This document shows positions 54,885 through 63,098 of a DNA stretch of 64,000 nucleotides, piece after piece. This DNA comes from Arthrobacter agilis (GTDB lineage: Bacteria; Actinomycetota; Actinomycetes; Actinomycetales; Micrococcaceae), in NCBI RefSeq assembly GCF_030816075.1, contig NZ_JAUSXO010000001.1:3410001-3474000 (forward strand). The letters are read 5' to 3'. The number at the start of each line of letters is the position of its first letter. The stretch's first letter is position 1. The notes under the pieces were generated by a model. That model saw nothing but the letters and a program-made list of their open reading frames with translations, had not been told where the DNA came from and did not search any database. The translations under genes were made by a program, and so were the position numbers.

Positions 54885-57002
54885 TCAGGCTGCAACCGGC
54901 TCGGCGACGGCGGTGTTCTTCTTGCTCGTGGCGTAGCGCTTCAGGGCGATGACGGCGAGCGCCGAGACGACCATCCCGATGAGGATGGCGACGACGAACA
55001 TCACGACGTTCCCGATGGCGAAGAAGACGAAGATGCCGCCGTGCGGGGCCTGCGAGGTGACGCCGGTCCCCATCACGATGGCTCCGGTGACGGCCGATCC
55101 GAGCAGGGATGCCGGGATGACACGCAGCGGGTCCGCCGCCGCGAACGGGATGGCTCCCTCGGAGATGAACGCGGCGCCCAGCAGCCAGGCGGCCTTGCCG
55201 TTCTCGCGTTCCGCGAGCGTGAACCGACGGCGGTCCAGGCTCGTGGCGAGCGCCATGGCCAGCGGCGGGACCATGCCGGCGGCCATCACCGCGGCCATGA
55301 TCTGCCACGGTGCCTGGTTGTCGATGGAACCGGCGCCGAGGCCGGCGACCGCGAAGGAGTAGGCGACCTTGTTGACGGGGCCCCCGAGGTCCACGGCCAT
55401 CATGAGTCCGAGGATGACCCCGAGGCCCACGGCCGCGGTGCCGGTGAGACCGGAGAGCCAGTTGTTCAGGCCCACCGTGATCGCCGCGATCGGCCCGCCG
55501 AGGAGGAGGAACATCAGGCCGGACGCCACGATGGACGCCACGAGCGGGATGATGACCACGGGCATGAGGCTCCGCAGCCAGCGCGGCACCGAGAGCCGGC
55601 CGATCATCATGGCGACGTACCCGGCGAGCAGGCCGCCGACGATACCGCCGAGGAAGCCCGCACCCATGAATCCCGCGACGGCGCCGGCGACGAAACCGGG
55701 GGCGATGCCGGGACGGTCGGCCAGCGCGTAGGCGATGTAGCCGGCGAGCGCGGGAACCAGGAACCCGAGCGACAACTGGCCGATCTTGAAGGCCACGGCG
55801 CCGAGGTACTCGCCGAGCCCTCCGGCCGGCAGGTTCCCGAGGCTGTTCTCGAGGACCACGGTGTCGGCGGTCTCGGTGATGAGGTACCCGCCGAGCAGGA
55901 AGCCGAGGGCGATCAGCAGGCCACCGCCGGCGACGAACGGGATCATGTAGCTGACGCCGGTGAGCAGGGCGCGCTTGAGCGTGCCGCCGATGCTGTCCCG
56001 GCCGCCGTCGTCGTCCGACTGGTCGTCTCCGGCGGTGCCGGCGACCCTGCGGGCGTTCGGGTTCTGGGCGGCCGCTACGGCTTCCTCGACCATCTCGCCC
56101 GGTTCGTCGATGCCGCGCTTGACGGGCGAGCTGATCACGGGGAGGCCGGCGAAGCGCTGCTTGTCGCGGACGTCGACGTCGACGGCGAAGATGACGGCGT
56201 CGGCCGCGGCGATGACCGAGGGATCCAGGGGCGTGGCGCCCGAGGAGCCCTGCGTCTCAACCTGGAGGTCGATCCCGCGCTCCTTCGCTGCCGCGACCAG
56301 GGAATCGGCCGCCATGTAGGTGTGGGCGATGCCGGTGGGGCAGGCGGTCACGGCGACGAGGCGCCGCACCTTGGTGTCCGTGGACCGGCCGTGCTCGACG
56401 GCAGGTCCCGTGGTGTCGGTCCCGCCGGGCGCGGTGCCGAGCGTCGCGGCAGCCTCACTCGTCCGTGCGCCGGCACCTGCAGCACCTGCGGCACCCGCGG
56501 CACCCGCGGCGTGGGCTCCGGCTCCGGCGGTCTCCGCCGTCGGAGCGTCACCGAGGCCGAGCGCGCCGTTGACGAGCGCGACGACGTCGGCCGGCGTCGC
56601 CGCTGCACGCAGGGCGGCCGTGAAGTCCTTCTTGATCAGCGACCGTGCGAGCTTGGACAGCAGCTTGAGGTGCTCCTGGTCCGCGCCGTCGGGTGCGGCG
56701 ATGAAGAAGACGAGGTCCGCGGGGCCGTCCTTGGCCCCGAAGTCCACGGGCGGGGCGAGCCGCGCCATGACGAGGGTGGCGTCGGAGACCGCCGTGGAGC
56801 GGCAGTGCGGGATGGCGATGCCTCCGGGGACGCCCGTGGAGGTCTTGTTCTCCCGGGCGAGGGCGTCGGCGTACAGGCCGTCCACCTCGGTGGAGCGGCC
56901 CTGGGCGGCCACCTGCTCCGCGAGGTAGCGGATCACCGAGGACCGTTCGGTCCCCAGGTCCTTGTCCAGAGTCACAAGCTCCGGGGTGATGAGGTCGGAC
57001 AT
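54885..57002 (-). CDS. fruA: Fructose-specific PTS transporter EIIABC
   Basis: Imports fructose and phosphorylates it to fructose-1-phosphate. The 705-aa chain is a fusion: EIIA (residues 1-150) with His66 in GIAIPHCRS, an Ala/Gly-rich linker (about 155-205), EIIB (about 212-310) with phosphocysteine Cys221 in VTACPTGIAHTYM, and a membrane EIIC (about 350-690). Its ATG overlaps the fruK stop by one base. HPr lies just downstream, so donor, transporter and kinase form one operon. Confidence 0.95.
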   Translation of the reverse strand: MSDLITPELVTLDKDLGTERSSVIRYLAEQVAAQGRSTEVDGLYADALARENKTSTGVPGGIAIPHCRSTAVSDATLVMARLAPPVDFGAKDGPADLVFFIAAPDGADQEHLKLLSKLARSLIKKDFTAALRAAATPADVVALVNGALGLGDAPTAETAGAGAHAAGAAGAAGAAGAGARTSEAAATLGTAPGGTDTTGPAVEHGRSTDTKVRRLVAVTACPTGIAHTYMAADSLVAAAKERGIDLQVETQGSSGATPLDPSVIAAADAVIFAVDVDVRDKQRFAGLPVISSPVKRGIDEPGEMVEEAVAAAQNPNARRVAGTAGDDQSDDDGGRDSIGGTLKRALLTGVSYMIPFVAGGGLLIALGFLLGGYLITETADTVVLENSLGNLPAGGLGEYLGAVAFKIGQLSLGFLVPALAGYIAYALADRPGIAPGFVAGAVAGFMGAGFLGGIVGGLLAGYVAMMIGRLSVPRWLRSLMPVVIIPLVASIVASGLMFLLLGGPIAAITVGLNNWLSGLTGTAAVGLGVILGLMMAVDLGGPVNKVAYSFAVAGLGAGSIDNQAPWQIMAAVMAAGMVPPLAMALATSLDRRRFTLAERENGKAAWLLGAAFISEGAIPFAAADPLRVIPASLLGSAVTGAIVMGTGVTSQAPHGGIFVFFAIGNVVMFVVAILIGMVVSALAVIALKRYATSKKNTAVAEPVAA

Positions 57003-58024
57003 CAGATTTCCTCCTGTGCGAGGGACCCTGCGACGGGCCCCGTTGCGCTTGGTTCGATCACGGGCAGCGTGACCATGAGGGGCGTGACCACGACGACGCC
57101 GGGTGTCGTCTGGTCGAGGGAGGGAACGGTGGAGCCGGGTAGGGCTGCGGCCGCCGATCCGTGGGCAACGGCCTGGCGCAGGCAGTTCTCGGGAAGTTCG
57201 CCTGCACTGTGCGCCAGCAGGTAGCCGGCCAGCGCGGAGTCTCCCGCGCCGACCGTGGAACGCGCCGTGACGGGCGGGTGCACGGCGTGCCACGCTCCCG
57301 CATTCGTCACGAGCAGGGCGCCCTTGGATCCAAGGGTTGCCAGCACCGCTCCCACGCCTGCGGTGATGAGCACCGCGCAGGCCTTGGCAGCGAGTTCGAA
57401 GTCCTGCTCCAGCTCGTCGCCGGTACCGAGGCCGGTGAGTTCACTGAGTTCTTCGGCGTTGGGCTTCAGCAGATCCGGCGCCGGGACGCCGGCTGCGGCC
57501 TCGATGAGGGGTTCGCCGGAGGAGTCGATCGCCACGCGCGGGGCGGAGGAGCCGTAGGTCTCGCGGACGGCCGCCGTGATCCGGGTGTAGAAGGTGGCCG
57601 GGACGCCCGGGGGGAGGGACCCGGCGAGGACCAGCCAGTCCGCGCCGTCACTCTCGGCGACGACGACGGCGAGGAGATCCTCGAGGTCGTCGGAGGAGAG
57701 CTCGGGGCCGGGCTCGTTGATCTTCGTCGTCGTGCCGTCCGGTTCGGTGATGGCCGTGTTGGTCCGGAGGGCCGTGCCGATCGGCAGGTTCCGGAACGGG
57801 ACGGAGACGGCGCGCAGGCCCGTGAGTACCGGGTCGTCGTCGTCGCCCGGGAGGACGGCGAGCGTGCTGGTACCGGACATGGCGAGGGCGCGGCTGACGT
57901 TGACGCCCTTGCCGCCCGCCTCCTGCACCACGTGCGTGGCGCGCTGGACGGCGCCGCGCACGAGCGGTGCGCTGAGGTCGACGGTGCGGTCGATACTGGG
58001 GTTCGCGGTGAGGGTGAGGATCAC
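57002..58024 (-). CDS. fruK: 1-phosphofructokinase
   Basis: Converts fructose-1-phosphate to fructose-1,6-bisphosphate. PfkB-family kinase (340 aa) with GGKGVNVSRAL near residue 37 and the catalytic aspartate in STVGAGDSALAGYLL near 250. The last 40 residues, after LPGSTVPSLD, extend beyond the fold and are not conserved. ATG 58024 overlaps the stop of fruR by 4 bases. Confidence 0.94.
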   Translation of the reverse strand: MILTLTANPSIDRTVDLSAPLVRGAVQRATHVVQEAGGKGVNVSRALAMSGTSTLAVLPGDDDDPVLTGLRAVSVPFRNLPIGTALRTNTAITEPDGTTTKINEPGPELSSDDLEDLLAVVVAESDGADWLVLAGSLPPGVPATFYTRITAAVRETYGSSAPRVAIDSSGEPLIEAAAGVPAPDLLKPNAEELSELTGLGTGDELEQDFELAAKACAVLITAGVGAVLATLGSKGALLVTNAGAWHAVHPPVTARSTVGAGDSALAGYLLAHSAGELPENCLRQAVAHGSAAAALPGSTVPSLDQTTPGVVVVTPLMVTLPVIEPSATGPVAGSLAQEEI

Positions 58025-58788
58025 GCGACGATCACCTCCACATCGGCGTCGGCGAGGGCAGCCGCGAGGGTGTTCCGTGGTGCGTGGTCGGTGATGAGTG
58101 CATCGATATCCTCCAGGGTGGCGAAGCTGATCAGGGTCTCCTCGTCGAACTTCGACGAGTCCGCCAGGAGCACCACGCGCCGGGCGGAGCGGACGATGGC
58201 GGTCTTGACGGCCGCCTCGTCGACGTCGGGGGTGCTGAGGCCGAAGCCCGCGCTGATGCCGTTGGCACCGATGAAGGCGATGTCGGCGCGCAGGCGGGAG
58301 AAGTGCGCCACGGTGCTGCTGCCCACGGCCGCGCTCGTCAGGGCCCGCACCCTGCCGCCCACGAGTTCGACGCTCAGGCCGGCACCGGACATGGTCGCCG
58401 CGACGGGGACCGAGTGGGTCACGACCGCCAGCCCGGGGCGCGCCTCGTCGGCGAGCAGTTCGGCCAGGCCCCCCGTGGTGCTGCCGGCGTCGAGCACCAC
58501 GGCTCCGGTCCCGGGGGTGAGGGACAGCGCGGCCTCGGCGATGCGCTTCTTCTCGGGGGAATGGCGGGTGGAGCGGCTGACGAGGCTCGGCTCGTTGGTG
58601 GTCGCACCGCCGCCCGCGATGGCGCCGCCGTGCACGCGGCGCAGCACGCCGTCGTTCTCGAGCAGTGCCAGGTCCCGGCGGACGGTCTCCTTGGTGATGC
58701 CGAAGCGGGAGGAGAGGCCGGCGACCGTGACGCGCCCGTCGGCGGAGACGAGGCTGCTGATCTGGCGGTACCGCTCTTCCGCGAACAT
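58021..58788 (-). CDS. fruR: DeoR-family fructose operon regulator
   Basis: Repressor (255 aa) predicted to sense fructose-1-phosphate or a related sugar phosphate. The N-terminal HTH has GRVTVAGLSSRFGITKETVRRDL and the DeoR-type VHGGA hinge; the C-terminal half is the phosphosugar-binding domain with VVLDAGSTTGGLAE and ADSSKFDEE. It is the first gene of the fru operon, so it is probably autoregulated. Upstream are a good promoter and repeats of GTTTG. Named by context. Confidence 0.9.
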   Translation of the reverse strand: MFAEERYRQISSLVSADGRVTVAGLSSRFGITKETVRRDLALLENDGVLRRVHGGAIAGGGATTNEPSLVSRSTRHSPEKKRIAEAALSLTPGTGAVVLDAGSTTGGLAELLADEARPGLAVVTHSVPVAATMSGAGLSVELVGGRVRALTSAAVGSSTVAHFSRLRADIAFIGANGISAGFGLSTPDVDEAAVKTAIVRSARRVVLLADSSKFDEETLISFATLEDIDALITDHAPRNTLAAALADADVEVIVA

Positions 58789-58830
58789 GGCGACTCCGTT
58801 GTCTGCTGCTGCACGAACCGCAGCATGTGG

Positions 58831-58845
58831 GTTTGTCTTCGTTTG
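58831..58845 (-). promoter_or_regulatory. Direct repeats in the fruR promoter
   Basis: GTTTG occurs twice with a 10-base period (58831 and 58841), directly downstream of the -10 element in the sense of transcription. This is a typical site for DeoR-type repressors, but binding is not known. Confidence 0.4.
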
Positions 58846-58849
58846 AGTG

Positions 58850-58879
58850 ACTCTACCCCCGCTTTAGCTGTGACGTCAA
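58850..58879 (-). promoter_or_regulatory. Promoter of the fru operon
   Basis: TTGACG (58874-58879, minus strand) and TAGAGT (58850-58855) with an 18-base spacer. The start would be near 58843 and the leader about 55 bases long. Confidence 0.68.
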
Positions 58880-58919
58880 GCACATCTGCACCATGATCAA
58901 AAACAATCGCAGATGACGA

Positions 58920-58945
58920 AGGGCCGGACACGAATGTCCGGCCCT
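58920..58945 (-). terminator. Terminator of the DUF6458 gene
   Basis: AGGGCCGGACA and its complement (11 bp) around a CGAA tetraloop, 27 bases after the stop. It separates this gene from the fru promoter. Confidence 0.75.
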
Positions 58946-58972
58946 CCTGGTCGTGCTGGTCCCTCCGGGCTG

Positions 58973-59227
58973 TCAGAGCGCGGTGTCGCGGGACTCCCTG
59001 CGCGTGATGGTCTCGCCCGTGGTCGGATCGACCACGGAGCGCGATTCGGACACCCGCGCCTGGCGGCGGGGGGCAGCCAGGACGAGGGAGGCGATGAGGC
59101 CGACCACGCCGACCGCCATCAGGATGTAGCCCACGAGCGCCAGGTCGACGAAGCTGACCTGCACCTGAACGGCGAAAGCAAGAATTGCACCCAGTGCAAT
59201 AAGAAAGATGGATGAACCGATTCGCAT
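58973..59227 (-). CDS. DUF6458-type small membrane protein
   Basis: An 84-aa protein with two membrane helices (residues 4-20 and 28-50) followed by a charged tail with RSVVDPTTGETITRRESRD, a pattern of the actinobacterial DUF6458 family. The start MRIGSSIFLIALGAILAFAV is typical. ATG 59227 has GAGGAG 8 bases before. Function unknown. It is monocistronic, with a terminator behind and a 343-bp non-coding stretch in front. Confidence 0.82.
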   Translation of the reverse strand: MRIGSSIFLIALGAILAFAVQVQVSFVDLALVGYILMAVGVVGLIASLVLAAPRRQARVSESRSVVDPTTGETITRRESRDTAL

Positions 59228-59570
59228 TTAGAAACTCCTCCAGGCTGGATCTATTTGGCAGATTCGGGAGAATTCCCCAGCGGTATCTCTGACTTTGCCG
59301 CTTACTCCCGGGGCGGCCCGCTTGCGCTCATCATACGGCCGGATCGCCGGAAAACCGCGGGGGCGCAGCGCAGCGCGCCGGGGTGCTCCGCCCCGCATCG
59401 GTTTGGGGAAGATTTCCCGCCAGGTCTTGATAAGCAGGATTAGCGTGGTGCTAGGATTGCACCCTAAGCAGGCTGATGAAGTACAGTTGCAGCCAGTTGC
59501 ACTTCGATGCACCGTATTACTCGACAGCACTCCGTCCCCGGATGGATGCTCATCACCCAAGGAGCACAAC
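59228..59570. other. 343-bp divergent intergenic region
   Basis: Contains the leaders of the DUF6458 gene (minus) and of the GlsB-like gene (plus). A patch near 59425-59460 holds TTGATA and TAGGAT at 19-base spacing, a poor promoter. I see no RNA gene, repeat array or credible ORF; open frames here are short and lack codon bias. Confidence 0.5.
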
Positions 59571-59840
59571 GTGAATTTCATCGCATTCCTCATCCTCGGT
59601 CTTCTCGCCGGCGCCCTCGCCAAGCTGATCCTGCCGGGCAAGCAGGGTGGCGGGATCATCATCACCATGATCCTCGGCGTCATCGGCGCCTTCCTGGGCG
59701 GTTTCATCGGCGGAAGCATCCTCGGCGTCAACATGGGCAGCACGTTCTCGCTGCCGTCGATCCTGTTCGCCGTCCTCGGCGCCCTGATCGTCCTCGTCAT
59801 CTACGGTGCGATCGCCGGACGCCGCGGCTCGCGCGTCTAG
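59571..59840 (+). CDS. GlsB/YeaQ/YmgE family stress-associated membrane protein
   Basis: An 89-aa protein of three glycine-rich helices (about residues 3-20, 28-50, 60-82) with the family pattern GLLAGALAKLILPGKQGGG and ILGVIGAFLGGFIGG. Members are linked with general stress and are sometimes called transglycosylase-associated, but no activity is shown. GTG 59571 has AAGGAG 6 bases upstream. A terminator follows after 35 bases. Confidence 0.88.
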   Translation: MNFIAFLILGLLAGALAKLILPGKQGGGIIITMILGVIGAFLGGFIGGSILGVNMGSTFSLPSILFAVLGALIVLVIYGAIAGRRGSRV

Positions 59841-59875
59841 TTCCAGGCAGCAACTGCATCGGGGGACCAGTTGCG

Positions 59876-59905
59876 AAGGGCGTCACCGGCACCGGTGGCG
59901 CCCTT
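59876..59905 (+). terminator. Terminator of the GlsB-like gene
   Basis: AAGGGCGTCACC/GGTGGCGCCCTT, 12 bp with one G-U pair and a 6-base loop, followed by TCC. Confidence 0.72.
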
Positions 59906-60025
59906 TCCTGTTCCACCGACCCAGCACGGACGGCTCTGCGCCACCAGCAGAACCCCGACCCGACACGGCACCCCCCACCTAGACTCGATCTGGGGGCATG
60001 CCGATCCACCCGCGGAAGGACCACG

Positions 60026-60811
60026 ATGTTTGGCCGAAACAAGGAGAACCCAGCCGTCAGGGCTGCCAACGGGACACTGTTCGACAAGGACGGCAACCCC
60101 AAGCCCGCGATCCTCCGTGGCATCGAGCGGGCCCTGGACGTGCAGCGGCCGCTGATCCTCTCCAACCTCAACCGCCTGCGCCGCCGCCACCCGGAGGCAT
60201 CCCCCGCAGAGCTCGCCCGCCTGCTCGAGCGTGACTACCTGCGCGCGACGACGGTGGCGGGCGCCGCTGTCGGCGCCACCGCCGCCGTGCCCGCCGTCGG
60301 CACCATGGCCTCCCTCGGGCTCTCGGCCGCCGCGACGGTCGGATTCCTCGAGGCCACGGCCCTGTACGCCGAATCCGTGGCCGAGCTGCACGGCGTCAAC
60401 ACCCAGGACCCCGAGCGGTCCCGCGCCATGGTGATGGCCATCCTCATGGGCGAGGAGGGCACGGCCCTGATCCGCTCCATCCTGGGCGCTTCCGCCGGCC
60501 AGGGGGCGCCCCAGTACTGGGGGCAGCTGGTCAACAAGTCGGCGCCGAGCTCGCTCGTCAAGACCGTCACCGGTTCCATCCAGCGGCGCTTCCTGAAGAA
60601 GTTCCTCGCCAAGCAGGGCGGCTTCATGCTCGGGCGCGCCCTGCCCTTCGGCGCCGGCGCCGTGATCGGCGGGACGGGCAACCACCTCATGGGCAAGGCC
60701 GTCATCAAGACCACCCGGGGGGCCTTCGGGCCGCTGCCCCAGACCATCCCAGGCGAACTGGCCGAGGTGCTGCAGCTGCCCGACCCCGGGTCGCGGCAGA
60801 AGCGGGCCTAA
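60026..60811 (+). CDS. Conserved hypothetical protein with Gly/Ala-rich membrane-like segments
   Basis: A 261-aa protein with hydrophobic segments around residues 77-105 (VAGAAVGATAAVPAVGTMASLG) and 205-225 (GFMLGRALPFGAGAVIGG) separated by a hydrophilic part. It weakly recalls EcsC-like proteins; the similarity is not strong enough to name it. ATG 60026 is preceded by GGAAGGACC. Its stop overlaps that of the convergent DUF445 gene by 4 bases, with no terminator between. Function unknown. Confidence 0.75.
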   Translation: MFGRNKENPAVRAANGTLFDKDGNPKPAILRGIERALDVQRPLILSNLNRLRRRHPEASPAELARLLERDYLRATTVAGAAVGATAAVPAVGTMASLGLSAAATVGFLEATALYAESVAELHGVNTQDPERSRAMVMAILMGEEGTALIRSILGASAGQGAPQYWGQLVNKSAPSSLVKTVTGSIQRRFLKKFLAKQGGFMLGRALPFGAGAVIGGTGNHLMGKAVIKTTRGAFGPLPQTIPGELAEVLQLPDPGSRQKRA

Positions 60812-62067
60812 CCGAAGATCGCGGTCGCGAGCGCGAAGATCAGCAGGCCGGCCAGCGAGCCGACCACGGTGCCGTTGATGCGGATGAACTGCAGGTCCTT
60901 GCCGACCTGCAGTTCGATCTTGCGGGACGTCTCCTCGGCGTCCCAGCGGCCGACCGTCTCGGAGATGACGCCGGCGATCTCGCTGCGGTAGGTCCGCACC
61001 GCGTAGGACGCGCCGTCGGCGATCCAGCGGTTCACCTTCCCGGCCAGCTCGGTGTCGCTCGTCAGGCGGGAGCCGAAGTCGCGGACGGCCGCCTTGAACT
61101 TCGACGTCAGTTCGCTCTCCGGGTCGTTGACGGCCTCGAGGAGGGCGTTCTTGATGGTGGCCCACGTGCGGGCCGTCAGGTCGCGGACACGCGGGTCGTC
61201 GAGCAGCTGCCCCTTGATCTCCTCGGCCTTCGCGATCGTCTCGGGCTTGTGCTGGAGGTCCTGTGCGAGGTCCCGGAGGTACTTGTCGATGGCGAGGCGC
61301 ACGTCGTGCCGCGGATCGTCCTGCACCGCGCGGATGAACTTGGACAGCTCCGCGTGCACGCGGTCCCCGACGACGCCGTCGACGAGGCGCGGCACCCACG
61401 TGGGTGAGCGTTGGGCCACGACGCGGGTCACCACGGCGTAGTTCGCGTCCACCCAGTCGGCCGCGCGGTCCACGAGCAGGTCCACGAGCCGGTGGTGGTG
61501 CCCTTCGGCGAAGACGCGCTCGGCGATGCTGCCGATCGGGGGCCCCCACGGCGGCTCGAGCAGGTGCTTGCGGACCATCGACTCGATCACGCCCTGCACG
61601 GCGTCGTCGTTGAGGACGGTGAACATGCCGCGGATCAGTGCTGCACCCTCGACGGCCACGCGGTCCGCGCTCTCGGGCTTCTCGAGCCACGCGCCGGCCT
61701 TCTGGGCGATCCGCGCGGAGTCCAGCTTGGCCCGGACCACGTCCTCGGACAGGAAGTTCTCCTCCACGAACTGGCCGAGCGACTCCCCGATCTGGTCCTT
61801 CTTGCGCGGGATGATCGCGGTGTGCGGGATCTTCAGCCCCATCGGGTGCTTGAACAGGGCCGTCACGGCGAACCAGTCGGCGAGCGCGCCCACCATGCCG
61901 CCCTCCGCCGCGGCCCGGACGTACTCGAGCCAGGGATAGGCGTCCTGCAGGGCGAATGCGACCAGGAAGATGGCGGCCATCACCGCGAGCAGCCCCGTCG
62001 CCAGCAGTTTCATGCGGCGGAGGGCCTCGGCCCGCTCGGCGTCCACACCGGTCATCTGAGCATTCAC
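60808..62067 (-). CDS. DUF445 family membrane protein
   Basis: Protein of 419 aa with an N-terminal membrane helix (about residues 20-40), the conserved YVRAAAEGGMVGALADWFAVTALFKHP and IPRKKDQIGESLGQFVEENFL motifs, a long alpha-helical middle and a C-terminal helix that ends the chain. DUF445 proteins form membrane-linked long helical structures; their role is not established. GTG 62067 is chosen because TAGACT ends 7 bases before it. Divergent from the glycerophosphodiesterase gene. Confidence 0.86.
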   Translation of the reverse strand: MNAQMTGVDAERAEALRRMKLLATGLLAVMAAIFLVAFALQDAYPWLEYVRAAAEGGMVGALADWFAVTALFKHPMGLKIPHTAIIPRKKDQIGESLGQFVEENFLSEDVVRAKLDSARIAQKAGAWLEKPESADRVAVEGAALIRGMFTVLNDDAVQGVIESMVRKHLLEPPWGPPIGSIAERVFAEGHHHRLVDLLVDRAADWVDANYAVVTRVVAQRSPTWVPRLVDGVVGDRVHAELSKFIRAVQDDPRHDVRLAIDKYLRDLAQDLQHKPETIAKAEEIKGQLLDDPRVRDLTARTWATIKNALLEAVNDPESELTSKFKAAVRDFGSRLTSDTELAGKVNRWIADGASYAVRTYRSEIAGVISETVGRWDAEETSRKIELQVGKDLQFIRINGTVVGSLAGLLIFALATAIFG

Positions 62068-62074
62068 GCTCCCG

Positions 62075-62080
62075 AGTCTA
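62075..62080 (-). promoter_or_regulatory. Probable -10 element for leaderless DUF445
   Basis: TAGACT on the minus strand, 7 bases before GTG 62067. Confidence 0.5.
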
Positions 62081-62192
62081 TCGAGGCCGCCCTCCCGTCC
62101 GAGGAGGAGCAAGGCCGGACGGGCCGATGGTGCGCGGCCCACGGGGTCACGTACCGTGAGGAGCGAACCACCGACGACGGAAGGGATGGCCC

Positions 62193-63059
62193 GTGCCCCC
62201 TGTGATCTTCGCCCACCGCGGCAGCAGCGGCACGTACGCCGAGCACACGCGTGCCGCCTACCTGCAGGCGCTCGCCGACGGCGCCGACGGCGTGGAGTGC
62301 GACGTCCACCTGAGCCGAGACGGACACCTGGTGTGCATCCACGACACCACGCTGGACCGCACGACGAACGGTTCCGGTGACGTGGCGGACCGCACCCTCG
62401 CCGAACTGCGGACGCTCGATGTGTCCGCCTGGAAGGGCGCGGCCGTCCCGCCCGCCTTCGGCGGCACCGGTGACCAGTTCCTCACCCTCGCCGACCTGTT
62501 GGCCCTGCTGGGGGGTGCCGGCCGCCCGGTCCGGCTGGCCATCGAGCTGAAGCACCCGAGTCCCTTCGGGCTGCGCCTGGAGGACGCCCTGATCGCCTTC
62601 CTCATGGACGAGGGGTGGGATCCGGAGTCCTCGATGCTGGGCACCGTCGAGATCAGCTTCATGAGCTTCAACCCGGACTCCATGCGACAGCTCGCCGAGT
62701 CGGCGCCGAGCCACATGCTGTGCCAGCTGGTCGCGGACGTGGAGCCCCAGGAGGTCCGCGACGCCCTGCGGTTCGGGTCCCTCGCCGAGGGAGCGCTGAT
62801 CGGCGTCCTGCAGAGGGCGCTGAAGGAGGGTGAGGAGCTGATCGACGGGCAGGAGGTCGGCATCGCAGGCCCGGGCGTGGAGTACGTCCGCGACCACCCG
62901 GAGCGGGTCCGGCGCTGGATCCAGGAGGGGATGCGCGTGCGCGTCTGGACGGTGAACACCGAGGAGGACGCCCTGTTCCTCGCCGGCCTCGGTGTCCAGG
63001 AGATGACCTCGGACTATCCGGCGCGCATCCGGCTCGCCCTCGACGGCAACGGGAAGTAG
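62193..63059 (+). CDS. Glycerophosphodiester phosphodiesterase
   Basis: Hydrolyses glycerophosphodiesters to sn-glycerol-3-phosphate and alcohol. Cytosolic TIM-barrel enzyme (288 aa) with HRGSSGTYAEHT at the start (the usual ENT reads EHT), the metal ligands in VECDVHLSRDGHLVCIHD, and later VRVWTVNTEEDA. No signal peptide. GTG 62193 follows GGAAGGGATGGCC. It is divergent from DUF445 and followed by a GH15 gene after 39 bases. No glpR or glycerol genes are near. Confidence 0.9.
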   Translation: MPPVIFAHRGSSGTYAEHTRAAYLQALADGADGVECDVHLSRDGHLVCIHDTTLDRTTNGSGDVADRTLAELRTLDVSAWKGAAVPPAFGGTGDQFLTLADLLALLGGAGRPVRLAIELKHPSPFGLRLEDALIAFLMDEGWDPESSMLGTVEISFMSFNPDSMRQLAESAPSHMLCQLVADVEPQEVRDALRFGSLAEGALIGVLQRALKEGEELIDGQEVGIAGPGVEYVRDHPERVRRWIQEGMRVRVWTVNTEEDALFLAGLGVQEMTSDYPARIRLALDGNGK

Positions 63060-63098
63060 CCGCACCGACTCCCCGGGCCGCTGTGGTTGAGTGGGAGG

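Noticed and set aside
59228-59800. 190-residue minus-strand frame over the GlsB-like gene
   Set aside because: It is antisense to a recognised gene and its upstream half is non-coding; composition shows no protein-like bias.
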